Source: JASEHD01 sp964471945
GTDB taxonomy: Bacteria > Bacteroidota > Ignavibacteria > UBA10030 > SZUA-254
NCBI GenBank assembly: GCA_964471945.1
Contig: CAYYIJ010000005.1
Coordinates: 1-48,612, forward strand
Reading direction: 5' to 3'
Length of the DNA: 48,612 bases
Shown: positions 39,121-48,443 of the stretch, one piece after another
Layout: each line of letters begins with the position of its first letter
Numbering within the stretch: the stretch's first letter is position 1
The notes under the pieces: generated by a model
Databases searched by the model: none
The model's input: the letters and a program-made list of their open reading frames with translations, nothing else
What the model was told of the DNA's origin: nothing
Position numbers and translations under genes: made by a program

Positions 39121-41867
39121 TCTAACATCTTCCTAACAACAAATTCTGTTTGTTTAAGCGCTTCATCTAATTTCGCAATATCTTTCCCGCCGGCAGTTGC
39201 AAGATGTGGTCTTCCGCCGCCGCCGCCGCCAACGAGTCTCGCTATCTCACCGACAATCTTGCCCGCTTGGAGTTTTTTATTCTTGATGAGATCATCGGTT
39301 ACAACACAAACGAGTGATACTTTTTCGTTCATAACCGCACCAAGCAAACCTACACCCGATCCAAGTTTCGAGCGAAGCGTATCGCCTAAACTCTGAAGCT
39401 CATCAATGTTCTGAACGTCCACTTTGCTGGAAACTACATTAATTCCATTAATAACCTGGACATTTGCAATCAGCAACTGGATACTTGAAGATACTCCTTT
39501 TACACGATATTTGCTAAGTTCTTTTTTCAGATCGATTGTGGATTTGGAAACATTCTCGATTGCATTTTCTCTTTCCTGAATTGCCCGCTCAACCTTATCG
39601 ATAGCTTCTACAGTGATTTTATCTGCAAGTGTAATTTTACCAAATGAGGGGCGTACGAACTGTTCAACTTTCGTAAACTGATCGAGTTGTTTCTCGAGTT
39701 CTTCTTTTACAATAAGAAGCTTTTCAATCTGCGAGTCCAAGTCACCAGTTCTAGCAATTAGCTTTTGTAGATGCTGCCGAAGTCCTTCACCGGTAACCGC
39801 TTCGATTCTCCGTATGCCGCTCGCGATGCTTGCCTCTGAAATAATCTTGAATAGTTGAATGTCTTTTGTGTTTTTAACATGCGTGCCGCCGCACAGTTCC
39901 CACGTGAAATCTTTTACCTGTACAACACGAACTTTATCACCATACTTTTCACCAAAGAACATTTTAAGTTTAGGATATTTCTTCTTTGCTTCTTCAATCG
40001 GCAGCCAATCTTTGGGATCGTTGGTTGCATAGACAGGAAGATCAAGAGCAATCTTCTCGTTCACAATATCTTCGATCTTTTTGATTTGATCGGGAGTTAT
40101 TTTTTCATAATGATTAAAATCGAAACGCAAACGATCAGGTGCAACGAGCGAACCTTGTTGATGAAGATGCTCACCTAAAGTCATTCGTAATGCTTCGTGT
40201 AAAAGGTGGGTTGCAGTGTGGTTTCGCATGATGTTTTGACGGCGGAGTTTATCAACTGATGCTCTAACAATATGCCCTCGTGATAATCCATCAAATACTC
40301 CTAGCACATGGACATTGATATCATTCTGCTTTTTAGTATTGAGAATACTATAAGGTGGTTCATTTTCATGAAATATAACGCCTGTATCTCCAACTTGACC
40401 ACCAGCTTCAGCATAAAACGGTGTATTTTTTAAAACGAGATAATTCTTTTCAAACTTTACAACCTCAGTCTCTATCTCCAAGTTATCGTATCCAGAAAAT
40501 GATAATTCCGCATCGATAATATCTGATACATCCATAGTCTCAGCAACAGCTATTTCTAATGGACGTGATCGCTCTCGTTGTTTTTCCATCAACTCTGTAA
40601 ATCTACTAACATCAATCTTCAATCCTCTTTCTATTGCCATCATCTCAGTCAAATCGAGTGGAAAACCAAACGTATCGTACAACTTGAATGCATCTTCGCC
40701 AGGGAATGTTTTTGAATGCCCGATATCTTCAATAACCGTTTCAAATATTTCCAATCCACGATCAAGTGTTTGGTTAAAGCTCTCCTCTTCACCTTTAATT
40801 ACGCGCTCGATATGATTTTGTTTTTCTTTTATTTCAGGAAATTGCTCTCCCATAGATTTAACAACAGCTTCTACTATTTTATAAATAAACGGTTCGTACA
40901 ATCCGAGTGTACGACCAAATCGTGCAGCGCGACGAAGAATGCGGCGCATAACATAACCTCGTCCTTCATTGGAAGGTATTCCACCGTCGGCGATTGAAAA
41001 CGAAAGCATGCGAGCATGATCAGCCACAACCCGCATAGCTATATCGATTTCGGATCTTAAATTTGATATATTAGAGCCACTATATATTTGATTACTGATC
41101 TGACTAATCTTATCGATTATCGGCATGAAAACATCGGTGTCGTAATTTGATTTCTTTCCTTGCAGTACTGAACAAATGCGCTCGAAGCCCATTCCAGTAT
41201 CGACATGCTTTGCTGGTAGAGGATTCAATGTTCCTTTGTCATCTCGGTTATACTGAATGAAAACAAGATTCCAGATTTCCATCACTTGGGGATTGCCTGC
41301 GTTCACGAGCTTGCTGCCCGAAAGATCATCGGTTAAATCAACATGTATTTCAGAGCATGGTCCGCACGGTCCCGTTTCACCCATCTCCCAAAAATTTTCC
41401 TTCTTGCCGAAACGTAGTACATGCGAATGATCGATATCTGTTACTTTTTTCCAAAGTTGTTCGGCTTCATCATCCGATTCATAAACTGTAGTATACAATC
41501 TTTTCTTATCGAGTTCCCAAACTTTTGTGAGCAGGTTCCACGCCCATTCAATCGCTTCTTTCTTGTAGTAATTTCCGAACGACCAATTACCAAGCATCTC
41601 AAAAAATGTATGATGGTAAGTATCGCGACCGACTTCTTCAAGGTCATTGTGCTTTCCGCTTACGCGAATGCACTTCTGTGTATCCGCGGCACGGTTGTAT
41701 TCCCGTTTACCTGTTCCAAGAAATACATCCTTGAACTGGTTCATTCCGGCATTCGTGAACAATAAGGTTGGGTCATTATGAGGAATAACTGAAGCACTGG
41801 GAACGATCCTATGTCCACGGTCTTCAAAGTACTTTAAAAAACTATTTCTGATTTCAACGGATGTCAT
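39117..41867 (-). CDS. alaS: Alanyl-tRNA synthetase
   Basis: AlaS charges tRNA-Ala and edits Ser/Gly mischarging. The 916-residue product has the class II catalytic core (NDPTLLFTNAGMNQFKDVFL, then YHHTFFEMLGNWSFG) and the editing domain zinc motif HTATHLLH near residue 548, with CGGTHV near 656. The C-Ala domain ends GGGGGGRPHLATAGGK. I chose ATG 41865-41867 over a TTG one codon upstream, because AAAGGA is 5 nt before the ATG. It follows clpS by 111 nt and overlaps the methyltransferase start by 4 nt. Confidence 0.97.
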   Translation of the reverse strand: MTSVEIRNSFLKYFEDRGHRIVPSASVIPHNDPTLLFTNAGMNQFKDVFLGTGKREYNRAADTQKCIRVSGKHNDLEEVGRDTYHHTFFEMLGNWSFGNYYKKEAIEWAWNLLTKVWELDKKRLYTTVYESDDEAEQLWKKVTDIDHSHVLRFGKKENFWEMGETGPCGPCSEIHVDLTDDLSGSKLVNAGNPQVMEIWNLVFIQYNRDDKGTLNPLPAKHVDTGMGFERICSVLQGKKSNYDTDVFMPIIDKISQISNQIYSGSNISNLRSEIDIAMRVVADHARMLSFSIADGGIPSNEGRGYVMRRILRRAARFGRTLGLYEPFIYKIVEAVVKSMGEQFPEIKEKQNHIERVIKGEEESFNQTLDRGLEIFETVIEDIGHSKTFPGEDAFKLYDTFGFPLDLTEMMAIERGLKIDVSRFTELMEKQRERSRPLEIAVAETMDVSDIIDAELSFSGYDNLEIETEVVKFEKNYLVLKNTPFYAEAGGQVGDTGVIFHENEPPYSILNTKKQNDINVHVLGVFDGLSRGHIVRASVDKLRRQNIMRNHTATHLLHEALRMTLGEHLHQQGSLVAPDRLRFDFNHYEKITPDQIKKIEDIVNEKIALDLPVYATNDPKDWLPIEEAKKKYPKLKMFFGEKYGDKVRVVQVKDFTWELCGGTHVKNTKDIQLFKIISEASIASGIRRIEAVTGEGLRQHLQKLIARTGDLDSQIEKLLIVKEELEKQLDQFTKVEQFVRPSFGKITLADKITVEAIDKVERAIQERENAIENVSKSTIDLKKELSKYRVKGVSSSIQLLIANVQVINGINVVSSKVDVQNIDELQSLGDTLRSKLGSGVGLLGAVMNEKVSLVCVVTDDLIKNKKLQAGKIVGEIARLVGGGGGGRPHLATAGGKDIAKLDEALKQTEFVVRKMLE

Positions 41868-41978
41868 CAAGTTCCTTTAGAGCGGTAGATTTTATTTTGA
41901 TAGTATATCTCAAGATATTTTCTTGGCGAGCTTCTTTTTAGCTTCTTCCCTTTCGCATCACATAATATTTCTTTTTCT

Positions 41979-42266
41979 TCAAATTTCAACCTGTGTCAAC
42001 AATTCAATTTCTTCGAGAACCGAACTAACCTGCGTACATTTTAACAACTCTCCAATATATACTATTGCTCTTCCCGTATGATGTACTTCCCATGTGAGCG
42101 ATTCTGCTTTGGTTAAACTGCAGCCAGTCGCTTTCATCACCTGAATGATAACTTCTTCAAATGTATGAACCTCATCGTTGAAAAGAATTACCTTCGCCGG
42201 CTCATGGATTTGCTCTTCGATGCCGGTTATTTCTTCTTGTTCTATTGATGGATTAGTTGTCACCAT
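41979..42266 (-). CDS. clpS: ATP-dependent Clp protease adaptor ClpS
   Basis: ClpS delivers N-degron substrates to ClpAP or ClpCP. The 95-residue product has an acidic flexible N-terminus, then KVILFNDEVHTFEEVIIQVM, where the ND pair is the usual N-degron pocket signature. EVHHTGRAIVYIGELLK follows. It starts at ATG 124 nt from the divergent 42,391 gene, behind a good promoter, and is transcribed towards alaS. A small self-complementary run (ATATCT-TG-AGATAT) lies in the 111-nt gap before alaS. Confidence 0.88.
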   Translation of the reverse strand: MVTTNPSIEQEEITGIEEQIHEPAKVILFNDEVHTFEEVIIQVMKATGCSLTKAESLTWEVHHTGRAIVYIGELLKCTQVSSVLEEIELLTQVEI

Positions 42267-42299
42267 AAATTCAAATAAATTTAGATCGAATTATATATG

Positions 42300-42328
42300 A
42301 TATTACCAAAATTCGCTGAATTTTCCAA
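42300..42328 (-). promoter_or_regulatory. Candidate clpS promoter
   Basis: On the minus strand TTGGAA (42323-42328), a 17-nt spacer and TAATAT (42300-42305) give a likely start near 42,293, about 27 nt before the clpS ATG. Its -35 box lies 4 nt from the -35 box of the divergent promoter. Confidence 0.5.
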
Positions 42329-42332
42329 GAAA

Positions 42333-42361
42333 TTGACTTTGGTGGAAATAAAAAATATATT
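42333..42361 (+). promoter_or_regulatory. Candidate promoter for the 1221-residue secreted protein
   Basis: TTGACT (42333-42338), 17 nt and TATATT (42356-42361) are close to the sigma-70 consensus. A start near 42,368 would leave about 23 nt before the ATG at 42391. No Shine-Dalgarno is visible there. Confidence 0.6.
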
Positions 42362-42390
42362 TAATTGTCGGTATTATCCTGTAATTATAC

Positions 42391-45300
42391 ATGAAATCTG
42401 CTATCTATCATATTTGTCTTGTTTTATTTTCCTTCCTCTTAGGATTTTGGTTGACAATATATAAACACCCATCTTCTACGCATATTAAAGATGTTTTAGG
42501 CCGAAGCGATGCGTATCGAAGTTTTGAATGGTGGTATGCACAGCGTGCGTTACCGTTTGATATGATTCCTCAGGGTGGTTATCACAAGGCGGTTCGATAC
42601 TTGAAATTTACAATGCGAAAAAACCTGATGGGTGTCCAGAAAAATAGAACAGACCAATGGACATCGCTTGGACCTTATAATATTGGGGGCCGCGTGTTAG
42701 CTCTTGCAATAAATCCAAATAAACCAAATATCATCTGGGCAGGAGCGGCGAGTGGTGGCTTGTGGAAATCTGTTACTGGAGGTATTGGTTCAGGTGCTTG
42801 GACTTACGTAAACACTGGGTATAATACAGTATCAGTGAGTGCTATCGCGATTGATCCATTAAGTCCCAATGTCATGTACATTGGTACGGGTGAAATTAGT
42901 TTGTATCATCGTCCATTAGTTGGAACTCCTGGGGCACGTGCCTCGTACGGAATGGGAATTCTAAAATCAACTGATCTTGGAGTAACATGGAATCAAACCG
43001 GGTTAACGTGGCTTTTTCCCGAAATAACTGCTGTTCAAAAAATTGTTATTAACCATATGAATCCACATACCCTTTTCGCGGCTACGAGCGAAGGGGTTTA
43101 CAAATCTACCGATGCAGGCACATCATGGATCCGTTCCAACTCTGTACTGATGGCTATGGATATTGTGATGAGTCCTATTGATACTTCAATGCTAATATCA
43201 TCACATGGAAGTTTGAATTCGTCTCCTAACCCCGGATTGTACAAAACAACAAATGCAGGTATTTCGTGGTTTCAACTGACAAGCGGTTTACCTACAACAA
43301 ACTTTGGGCGAACCGCCCTTACAATTTATCAATCTAATCCTGCAATAATATATGCCGGGATATCAGATGGTGGCTCTGGTGGTATGCTCGGACTTTATAA
43401 ATCAACCAATTCAGGATCAAACTGGACGCTTGTTAATAGTGCAAATTATGTTGGCACTCAGGGCTGGTACAATAATGTTATTGCCCTCCACCCAAACAAT
43501 CCCAACACAATTTATTGTGCAGGCATAGATATTCATAAATCTACTGACGGCGGCGTAACTCTGCCTGAAATATCGGGATATGCTGTTCATGTCGATCATC
43601 ATGCAATCGTATTCGATCCAACAAATCCGAGCATTGTGTACTTTGGCACAGATGGCGGTGTTTATAAAACAATAAATGATGGACAAACTTGGATAAACTG
43701 TAACAGCGGGTTCGTTACAACACAATTCTATCCCGGTTTTGCTAACGCAATGGATGATTCAACAATTGCGATCGGTGGTCTGCAGGATAATGGTACGCTA
43801 AAATTCTATGGGACACAACATTGGTTAGAAATTTTTGGCGGCGACGGTGGTTGGTGTGCCATCGATCCAACAAATAAGAATGTTATGTATTATCAATACC
43901 AGTATTTAAATATTTTCAAATCAACGAACGGAGGACTTAGCGCATTCAGTGCTACCAATGGCTTACCGACAGGTTCAGAAAACACAAATTTTATTTCACC
44001 AATTGTAATCTCTCCATCGACACCAAATATTCTTTACGCCGGTAGCAAGAATGTTTATAAAACTACAAATGGTGGGACATCATGGTTTTCCACAAATGGG
44101 CAAACTACGTTGAATAGTACGAACATCGCTTGTATTGGTGTAGCTTGGACAAATCCAAATATTGTAATTACTGCTACTGGAAGTGGCACACTTGGCTCTA
44201 CTCCTAAGTTTGAAATTTTCGCCTCGGCTAATGGAGGAAGTTCATGGTCCAATGTTACAAACCGACTCAACGGTACTGATAGTTTACCTAATCGTTATCC
44301 AACAGATATAGAATTTGATCCTACGAACAATTCTATTGCATATCTAACATACTCAGGTTATGGAACATCCCACGTATTTAAAACAACAAACTACGGACAA
44401 TACTGGGAAAATATTTCAGCAAACCTCCCTGATATTCCACATCAAGCGATCACCGTAGACCCTGAGGCACCAGAAAATATTTATGTAGGAACAGATTTGG
44501 GGGTATTTTATTCGTCAAATGGCGGCGAAAACTGGGAAGAATTTAATGATGGTATGCCGCCAGCAATGGTAACAGATTTAACAATTTCTCGAGCCAGCGG
44601 AAAACTCAGAGCTTCTACTTTTGGCAATGGCGTTTACGAGCGAAAACTCGTTCGTCACCCATTCTTGACGCTACTTATTCCCGATGGTGGAGAGATTTGG
44701 GTTGGTGGTTATCAACATACATTAGTTTGGTCTCAAAAATACCTTGACAAAATAAAGATTGAATACTCGACTAATAATGGCTTTGAATGGAATCTCATCG
44801 CTGATCAAATTCCTGGATCACAAGGTGCTTATACATGGTCTCCTCCGTTAGTCGCCACCACTGATGCACGCATCAAGATTAGTGATTCGGACAACGGAGA
44901 TATTGTAGATTCGAGCAGTTCATCTTTCACAATTATACTTGATCCAGATTTGTATGAAGGTTGGAACCTGATCTCGCTGCACCTTTCGGTACCCGATCCC
45001 CGAACTAAAACCATCTTCCCTTCGTCGGTATCACAAGCATTTTGCTATATGAGTAGTTATACACGCGTTGAGACACTCCTCTCTGGGAATGGATATTGGT
45101 TGAAGTTCAACCAACCGCAATTTATTAATGTAACAGGTGATTCGATAACATTTGATACAATTGATGTCATTTCAGGTTGGAATTTGATTGGAGCGATATC
45201 ATCAAAGTTTCCAACAAACAATATCGTTGAATCACCGACAAATATTGTAACTTCGAGGTACTTTGGTTATCGACAAGGTTATAAACCGAGTGATACTCTT

Positions 45301-46056
45301 CATCCAAAGAAAGGTTACTGGGTCAAAGTAAATTCACCTGGGAAATTAGTTCTCTCGTTTTCAAATCTCTACAAAACAAAATCGAACCTGGAGGTTGATT
45401 TGGCGAGATTCAATTCCATTACCATCCGAGATATGAGTGATAATCAACAAACACTATACTTTACGAATCAACATGTGGATATTTCGTTAAATAATTTTGA
45501 ATTACCACCTCTCCCTCCTGGTGGATCGTTCGATGTGCGTTTTAAATCCGGACGAATGTTAGAGATCGCCGAACAAGAATCCACCTTAGACGGAACAGAA
45601 TATCCAATTATCATCCAGTCGAGACATTATCCCATTTCAATAAGCTGGGAATTGAAAGAAGCTAAACAATCAGCAATATTGATCATAGAGGGTACTGAAA
45701 TCAACTTAAAACAGACCCCCCGTGCTCAAATCCCAAATCCCAAATCCAATCTCGTGCTTAGATTATCCTCGACTTCATCAATGGAAACTCCTGAGGAGTT
45801 CTTATTACACCAAAACTATCCTAATCCTTTCAATTCAAGTACAGTTATTCGCTACTCACTACCAATTAATTGTTGGGTTACATTGAAAATCTATGACATC
45901 ACAGGCAAAGTAATCGCAATATTGATAGATGATAATCAAATTGCAGGGTTACATTCAGTGAATTGGGATGCGGGCGGATTGGCAAGTGGAATTTATTTTT
46001 ATAAAATGACGATTGATAAACTCACTCAAATTAAAAAAACGGTTTTAATCCGATAA
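42391..46056 (+). CDS. Secreted BNR/sortilin-like beta-propeller protein with type IX sorting domain
   Basis: The 1221-residue product starts with a signal peptide or anchor (about residues 1-23). A short EWWYAQRALPFDMIPQGGYH region leads into about ten BNR-type repeats (pattern LYKSTNSGSNW, VYKTTNGGTSW; residues about 90-750). Next come an Ig-like segment (GGEIWVGGYQHTLVWSQ, about 765-850) and two copies of a GWNLI...GYWLKF/GYWVKV module (about 855-990). The C-terminus is a type IX sorting domain (LLHQNYPNPFN at about 1142, ending KKTVLIR). It is probably exported and anchored on the cell surface. Substrate or partner is unknown. Three heptamer repeats interrupt the coding sequence just before the sorting domain. 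Confidence 0.85.
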   Translation: MKSAIYHICLVLFSFLLGFWLTIYKHPSSTHIKDVLGRSDAYRSFEWWYAQRALPFDMIPQGGYHKAVRYLKFTMRKNLMGVQKNRTDQWTSLGPYNIGGRVLALAINPNKPNIIWAGAASGGLWKSVTGGIGSGAWTYVNTGYNTVSVSAIAIDPLSPNVMYIGTGEISLYHRPLVGTPGARASYGMGILKSTDLGVTWNQTGLTWLFPEITAVQKIVINHMNPHTLFAATSEGVYKSTDAGTSWIRSNSVLMAMDIVMSPIDTSMLISSHGSLNSSPNPGLYKTTNAGISWFQLTSGLPTTNFGRTALTIYQSNPAIIYAGISDGGSGGMLGLYKSTNSGSNWTLVNSANYVGTQGWYNNVIALHPNNPNTIYCAGIDIHKSTDGGVTLPEISGYAVHVDHHAIVFDPTNPSIVYFGTDGGVYKTINDGQTWINCNSGFVTTQFYPGFANAMDDSTIAIGGLQDNGTLKFYGTQHWLEIFGGDGGWCAIDPTNKNVMYYQYQYLNIFKSTNGGLSAFSATNGLPTGSENTNFISPIVISPSTPNILYAGSKNVYKTTNGGTSWFSTNGQTTLNSTNIACIGVAWTNPNIVITATGSGTLGSTPKFEIFASANGGSSWSNVTNRLNGTDSLPNRYPTDIEFDPTNNSIAYLTYSGYGTSHVFKTTNYGQYWENISANLPDIPHQAITVDPEAPENIYVGTDLGVFYSSNGGENWEEFNDGMPPAMVTDLTISRASGKLRASTFGNGVYERKLVRHPFLTLLIPDGGEIWVGGYQHTLVWSQKYLDKIKIEYSTNNGFEWNLIADQIPGSQGAYTWSPPLVATTDARIKISDSDNGDIVDSSSSSFTIILDPDLYEGWNLISLHLSVPDPRTKTIFPSSVSQAFCYMSSYTRVETLLSGNGYWLKFNQPQFINVTGDSITFDTIDVISGWNLIGAISSKFPTNNIVESPTNIVTSRYFGYRQGYKPSDTLHPKKGYWVKVNSPGKLVLSFSNLYKTKSNLEVDLARFNSITIRDMSDNQQTLYFTNQHVDISLNNFELPPLPPGGSFDVRFKSGRMLEIAEQESTLDGTEYPIIIQSRHYPISISWELKEAKQSAILIIEGTEINLKQTPRAQIPNPKSNLVLRLSSTSSMETPEEFLLHQNYPNPFNSSTVIRYSLPINCWVTLKIYDITGKVIAILIDDNQIAGLHSVNWDAGGLASGIYFYKMTIDKLTQIKKTVLIR
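45727..45747. repeat. Three perfect CAAATCC heptamers inside a coding region
   Basis: CAAATCC occurs three times in direct succession, in frame, encoding the QIPNPKS stretch at the linker just before the sorting domain of the 42,391 protein. Three heptamers make 21 nt, so the frame is kept. The unit is near-identical in reverse complement to the array at 35225-35252. Confidence 0.8.
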
Positions 46057-46174
46057 TATCAAACAACTTCATAGTATACTCACCATTTCTATAAAAGATC
46101 ATTTATGTGTAACAATTTGTTTCTATTTACGTAGACCACAGTCGAGTATCATAAAGTAATCAATGAATAAAAAT

Positions 46175-46180
46175 TATAAT
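46175..46180 (+). promoter_or_regulatory. Candidate -10 box before the 721-residue secreted protein
   Basis: A perfect TATAAT lies 23 nt before the ATG at 46204, in the 147-nt gap after the first secreted gene. No good -35 hexamer is found at normal spacing. No terminator was seen in this gap, so the two secreted genes may also be read together. Confidence 0.3.
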
Positions 46181-46203
46181 ATACATCAAAGATAGACAAA
46201 TAT

Positions 46204-48369
46204 ATGAAAAAGATTTTATTTATTCTTTTAGTTAGTTCCTTCTCAATATTCGCTCAGGATCGCATTCTGATATCACCTGACAATGATGTCATTCCATTGA
46301 CAAAGAATCAATCTGCATCTGAACTTGCTAAAGGTATTGGATCAAAAAATATTAACTTAGTAGATTGCAATAATCATGGAACATTCGGTTATCCTCCATG
46401 GCTATTCGAGATGAAAACAGGTGGTTTGATTATGCGTCATCAAGAGGTGTATGCTATGAGATTTGAAGCACCAGAGAATGGTATCATTGATAGTGTCTTT
46501 TTAGTATTCACTCCTTCCCCTTACTTTAATAGTGCAGATTTTTACATCAGTCCTAGAATTTTCAAATCAAATATTCATCCGAATCAGATTCACGGTATTT
46601 ATTCCCCCAGTTATCTTGCGTGGGGTTATTATTTGAATACCTCTAATCCAGACGGGGGAATTGCACCTTACCTTGATGAAGCAACAAATCCAAATTGGAT
46701 TGGGACAAACCAAGATTCAACGTGGGACCCATTTGGTGATGAGATGTGGGGACTTGGCGGTATACCGATACCAGTATATCTCGAGCAATCAACTCAGATT
46801 TTTTCTATTGCTACGGATCTTTGGGGAACTGAGCCGTCCGTGCATCAGGGGGAATCGTTTTTTTTCTGCTTTCGAAATGAGACATCCCATAATAATGAAA
46901 TAATTGCAACACTTGGTTATACACTTTTAGGTGATAGAACAAAACCTTGGCGTCTTTGGAAATTTTATGAACACTCTTCAACAACTACACCGCGCCCAAA
47001 AGGTTGGGTCGCACTGAATACTGGGAACCTCAATATTTGGTATACCATGAAACTCAATTACGCATATCCTAAATTCATACCACCAAAAGAATGGGTAGTG
47101 AGCGGAACAGAGGCATGGACTGATATTAAATTGAACATATTAAAATTCTGCAAACCTGAATACTTAGATAGCGCCGATATCGCGTCAGTTTGGGTTGATT
47201 ATCGGTTCAATTACGGAGATTGGGACTCCATTCAGACATACATGGTTGGCGACACGATTTATAGTGTAACGCTTCCCGGAAAACCAGCAGGAACTTTTGT
47301 TGAGCTTAAAGGCAGAACTGTCGATTTCAATGGTTCCACAATAACTTCGTTACCTTTAAGTTTCCGGGTAACCGGTACTTTCCAGAACGGATTTATTGCT
47401 GATACTTCTGCATCGTTTGATTGGGTCAATATTGATTTGATGCAGAATGGTATACCGTATCATCAATTTTTCTTACGTTCAAAAGATGCCTCACACAAAA
47501 ATGTGATTGATGACGGTACCGCAGGACCTTTTGATTTAGGTTTTTCTTTCGATTTCTTTGGTGATTCACTGCAGTATGCCTGGATTGGAGTCAATGGTGG
47601 ATTAGCTCTTACCAAGTCGGCAACTGATACACAACATTTGAACAGTTCAGATTATTTCACTCTCTGGGACATTCCCGAAACACAGGAGCAACCTTTCGGT
47701 ATCCCAAAAAACTTTATTGCCCCGCTCTGGAGCGATCTTAAATTACTGACTTGGTGGAATTGTGATAGCGGAAAAATATTTTGGAAACGTGAGATCGACA
47801 GGTTTATTGTTCAATGGAAAGGGCTTACACCACTCGCTAATGATACAGATTGCACAAGCAATTTTGAAGTTATCCTTGATAAGCAAGATACATCAATTAC
47901 TTTCTTATATGATAGTTTAGGATGGAGCGGAATTGAAAGAGCCTCACTTATTGGATTTGAAGTCGATACATCGAAATGGTTTTATGTTTGCCGCGCGGGT
48001 TTACCTGAGAATTTCCTACCGAAAAGTAAAAGATCTATCAAATTCAAGAAAATAATTGTCGGTATCAATGATAAAGAATCAACTCTTCCCACAGCATATC
48101 TACTACACCAAAATTATCCCAATCCATTTAATCCATCTACAGTGATTCGTTATCAATTGCCTGCTTCATCTTGGGTCAAGCTAAAGGTTTATAATATTCT
48201 CGGTGTTGAAGTTGCAACACTCGTCGATGAGTTTCAGAGTCCGGGATTCAAATCGGTTAGGTGGAATCCCGATGGTCTGGCTAACGGTGTATACATGTAC
48301 AAGTTAACCACTAGTATATCGACAGGAATAACATTTACGAATATTAAGAAGATGATTCTAATCAAGTGA
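46204..48369 (+). CDS. Secreted protein with type IX sorting domain
   Basis: The 721-residue product has a clear signal peptide (MKKILFILLVSSFSIFAQ). The N-terminal half is aromatic-rich and not recognised. A region near 400-610 resembles a nidogen-like beta domain (DLGFSFDFFGDSLQYAWIGV, then NFIAPLWSDL and NFEVILDKQDTSITFLYD). Residues about 630-721 form the type IX sorting domain (LLHQNYPNPFNPSTVIRY, ending KKMILIK). It is probably surface attached or secreted. It follows the BNR protein by 147 nt and ends at a strong terminator. No enzymatic motif was found. Confidence 0.82.
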   Translation: MKKILFILLVSSFSIFAQDRILISPDNDVIPLTKNQSASELAKGIGSKNINLVDCNNHGTFGYPPWLFEMKTGGLIMRHQEVYAMRFEAPENGIIDSVFLVFTPSPYFNSADFYISPRIFKSNIHPNQIHGIYSPSYLAWGYYLNTSNPDGGIAPYLDEATNPNWIGTNQDSTWDPFGDEMWGLGGIPIPVYLEQSTQIFSIATDLWGTEPSVHQGESFFFCFRNETSHNNEIIATLGYTLLGDRTKPWRLWKFYEHSSTTTPRPKGWVALNTGNLNIWYTMKLNYAYPKFIPPKEWVVSGTEAWTDIKLNILKFCKPEYLDSADIASVWVDYRFNYGDWDSIQTYMVGDTIYSVTLPGKPAGTFVELKGRTVDFNGSTITSLPLSFRVTGTFQNGFIADTSASFDWVNIDLMQNGIPYHQFFLRSKDASHKNVIDDGTAGPFDLGFSFDFFGDSLQYAWIGVNGGLALTKSATDTQHLNSSDYFTLWDIPETQEQPFGIPKNFIAPLWSDLKLLTWWNCDSGKIFWKREIDRFIVQWKGLTPLANDTDCTSNFEVILDKQDTSITFLYDSLGWSGIERASLIGFEVDTSKWFYVCRAGLPENFLPKSKRSIKFKKIIVGINDKESTLPTAYLLHQNYPNPFNPSTVIRYQLPASSWVKLKVYNILGVEVATLVDEFQSPGFKSVRWNPDGLANGVYMYKLTTSISTGITFTNIKKMILIK

Positions 48370-48395
48370 TATATCAGATCTATCCAATAAACAGA

Positions 48396-48431
48396 AAAGC
48401 CGATCAGATGCGATGATTGGCTTTCTATTTT
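48396..48431. terminator. Strong bidirectional terminator
   Basis: AAAGCCGATCA (48396-48406) pairs over 11 bp (one G-T) with TGATTGGCTTT (48414-48424) around a 7-nt loop, followed by CTATTTTT. It lies 27 nt past the plus-strand stop and just downstream of the minus-strand icd end. It can serve both converging genes. Confidence 0.85.
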
Positions 48432-48443
48432 TGCTACTATAGA

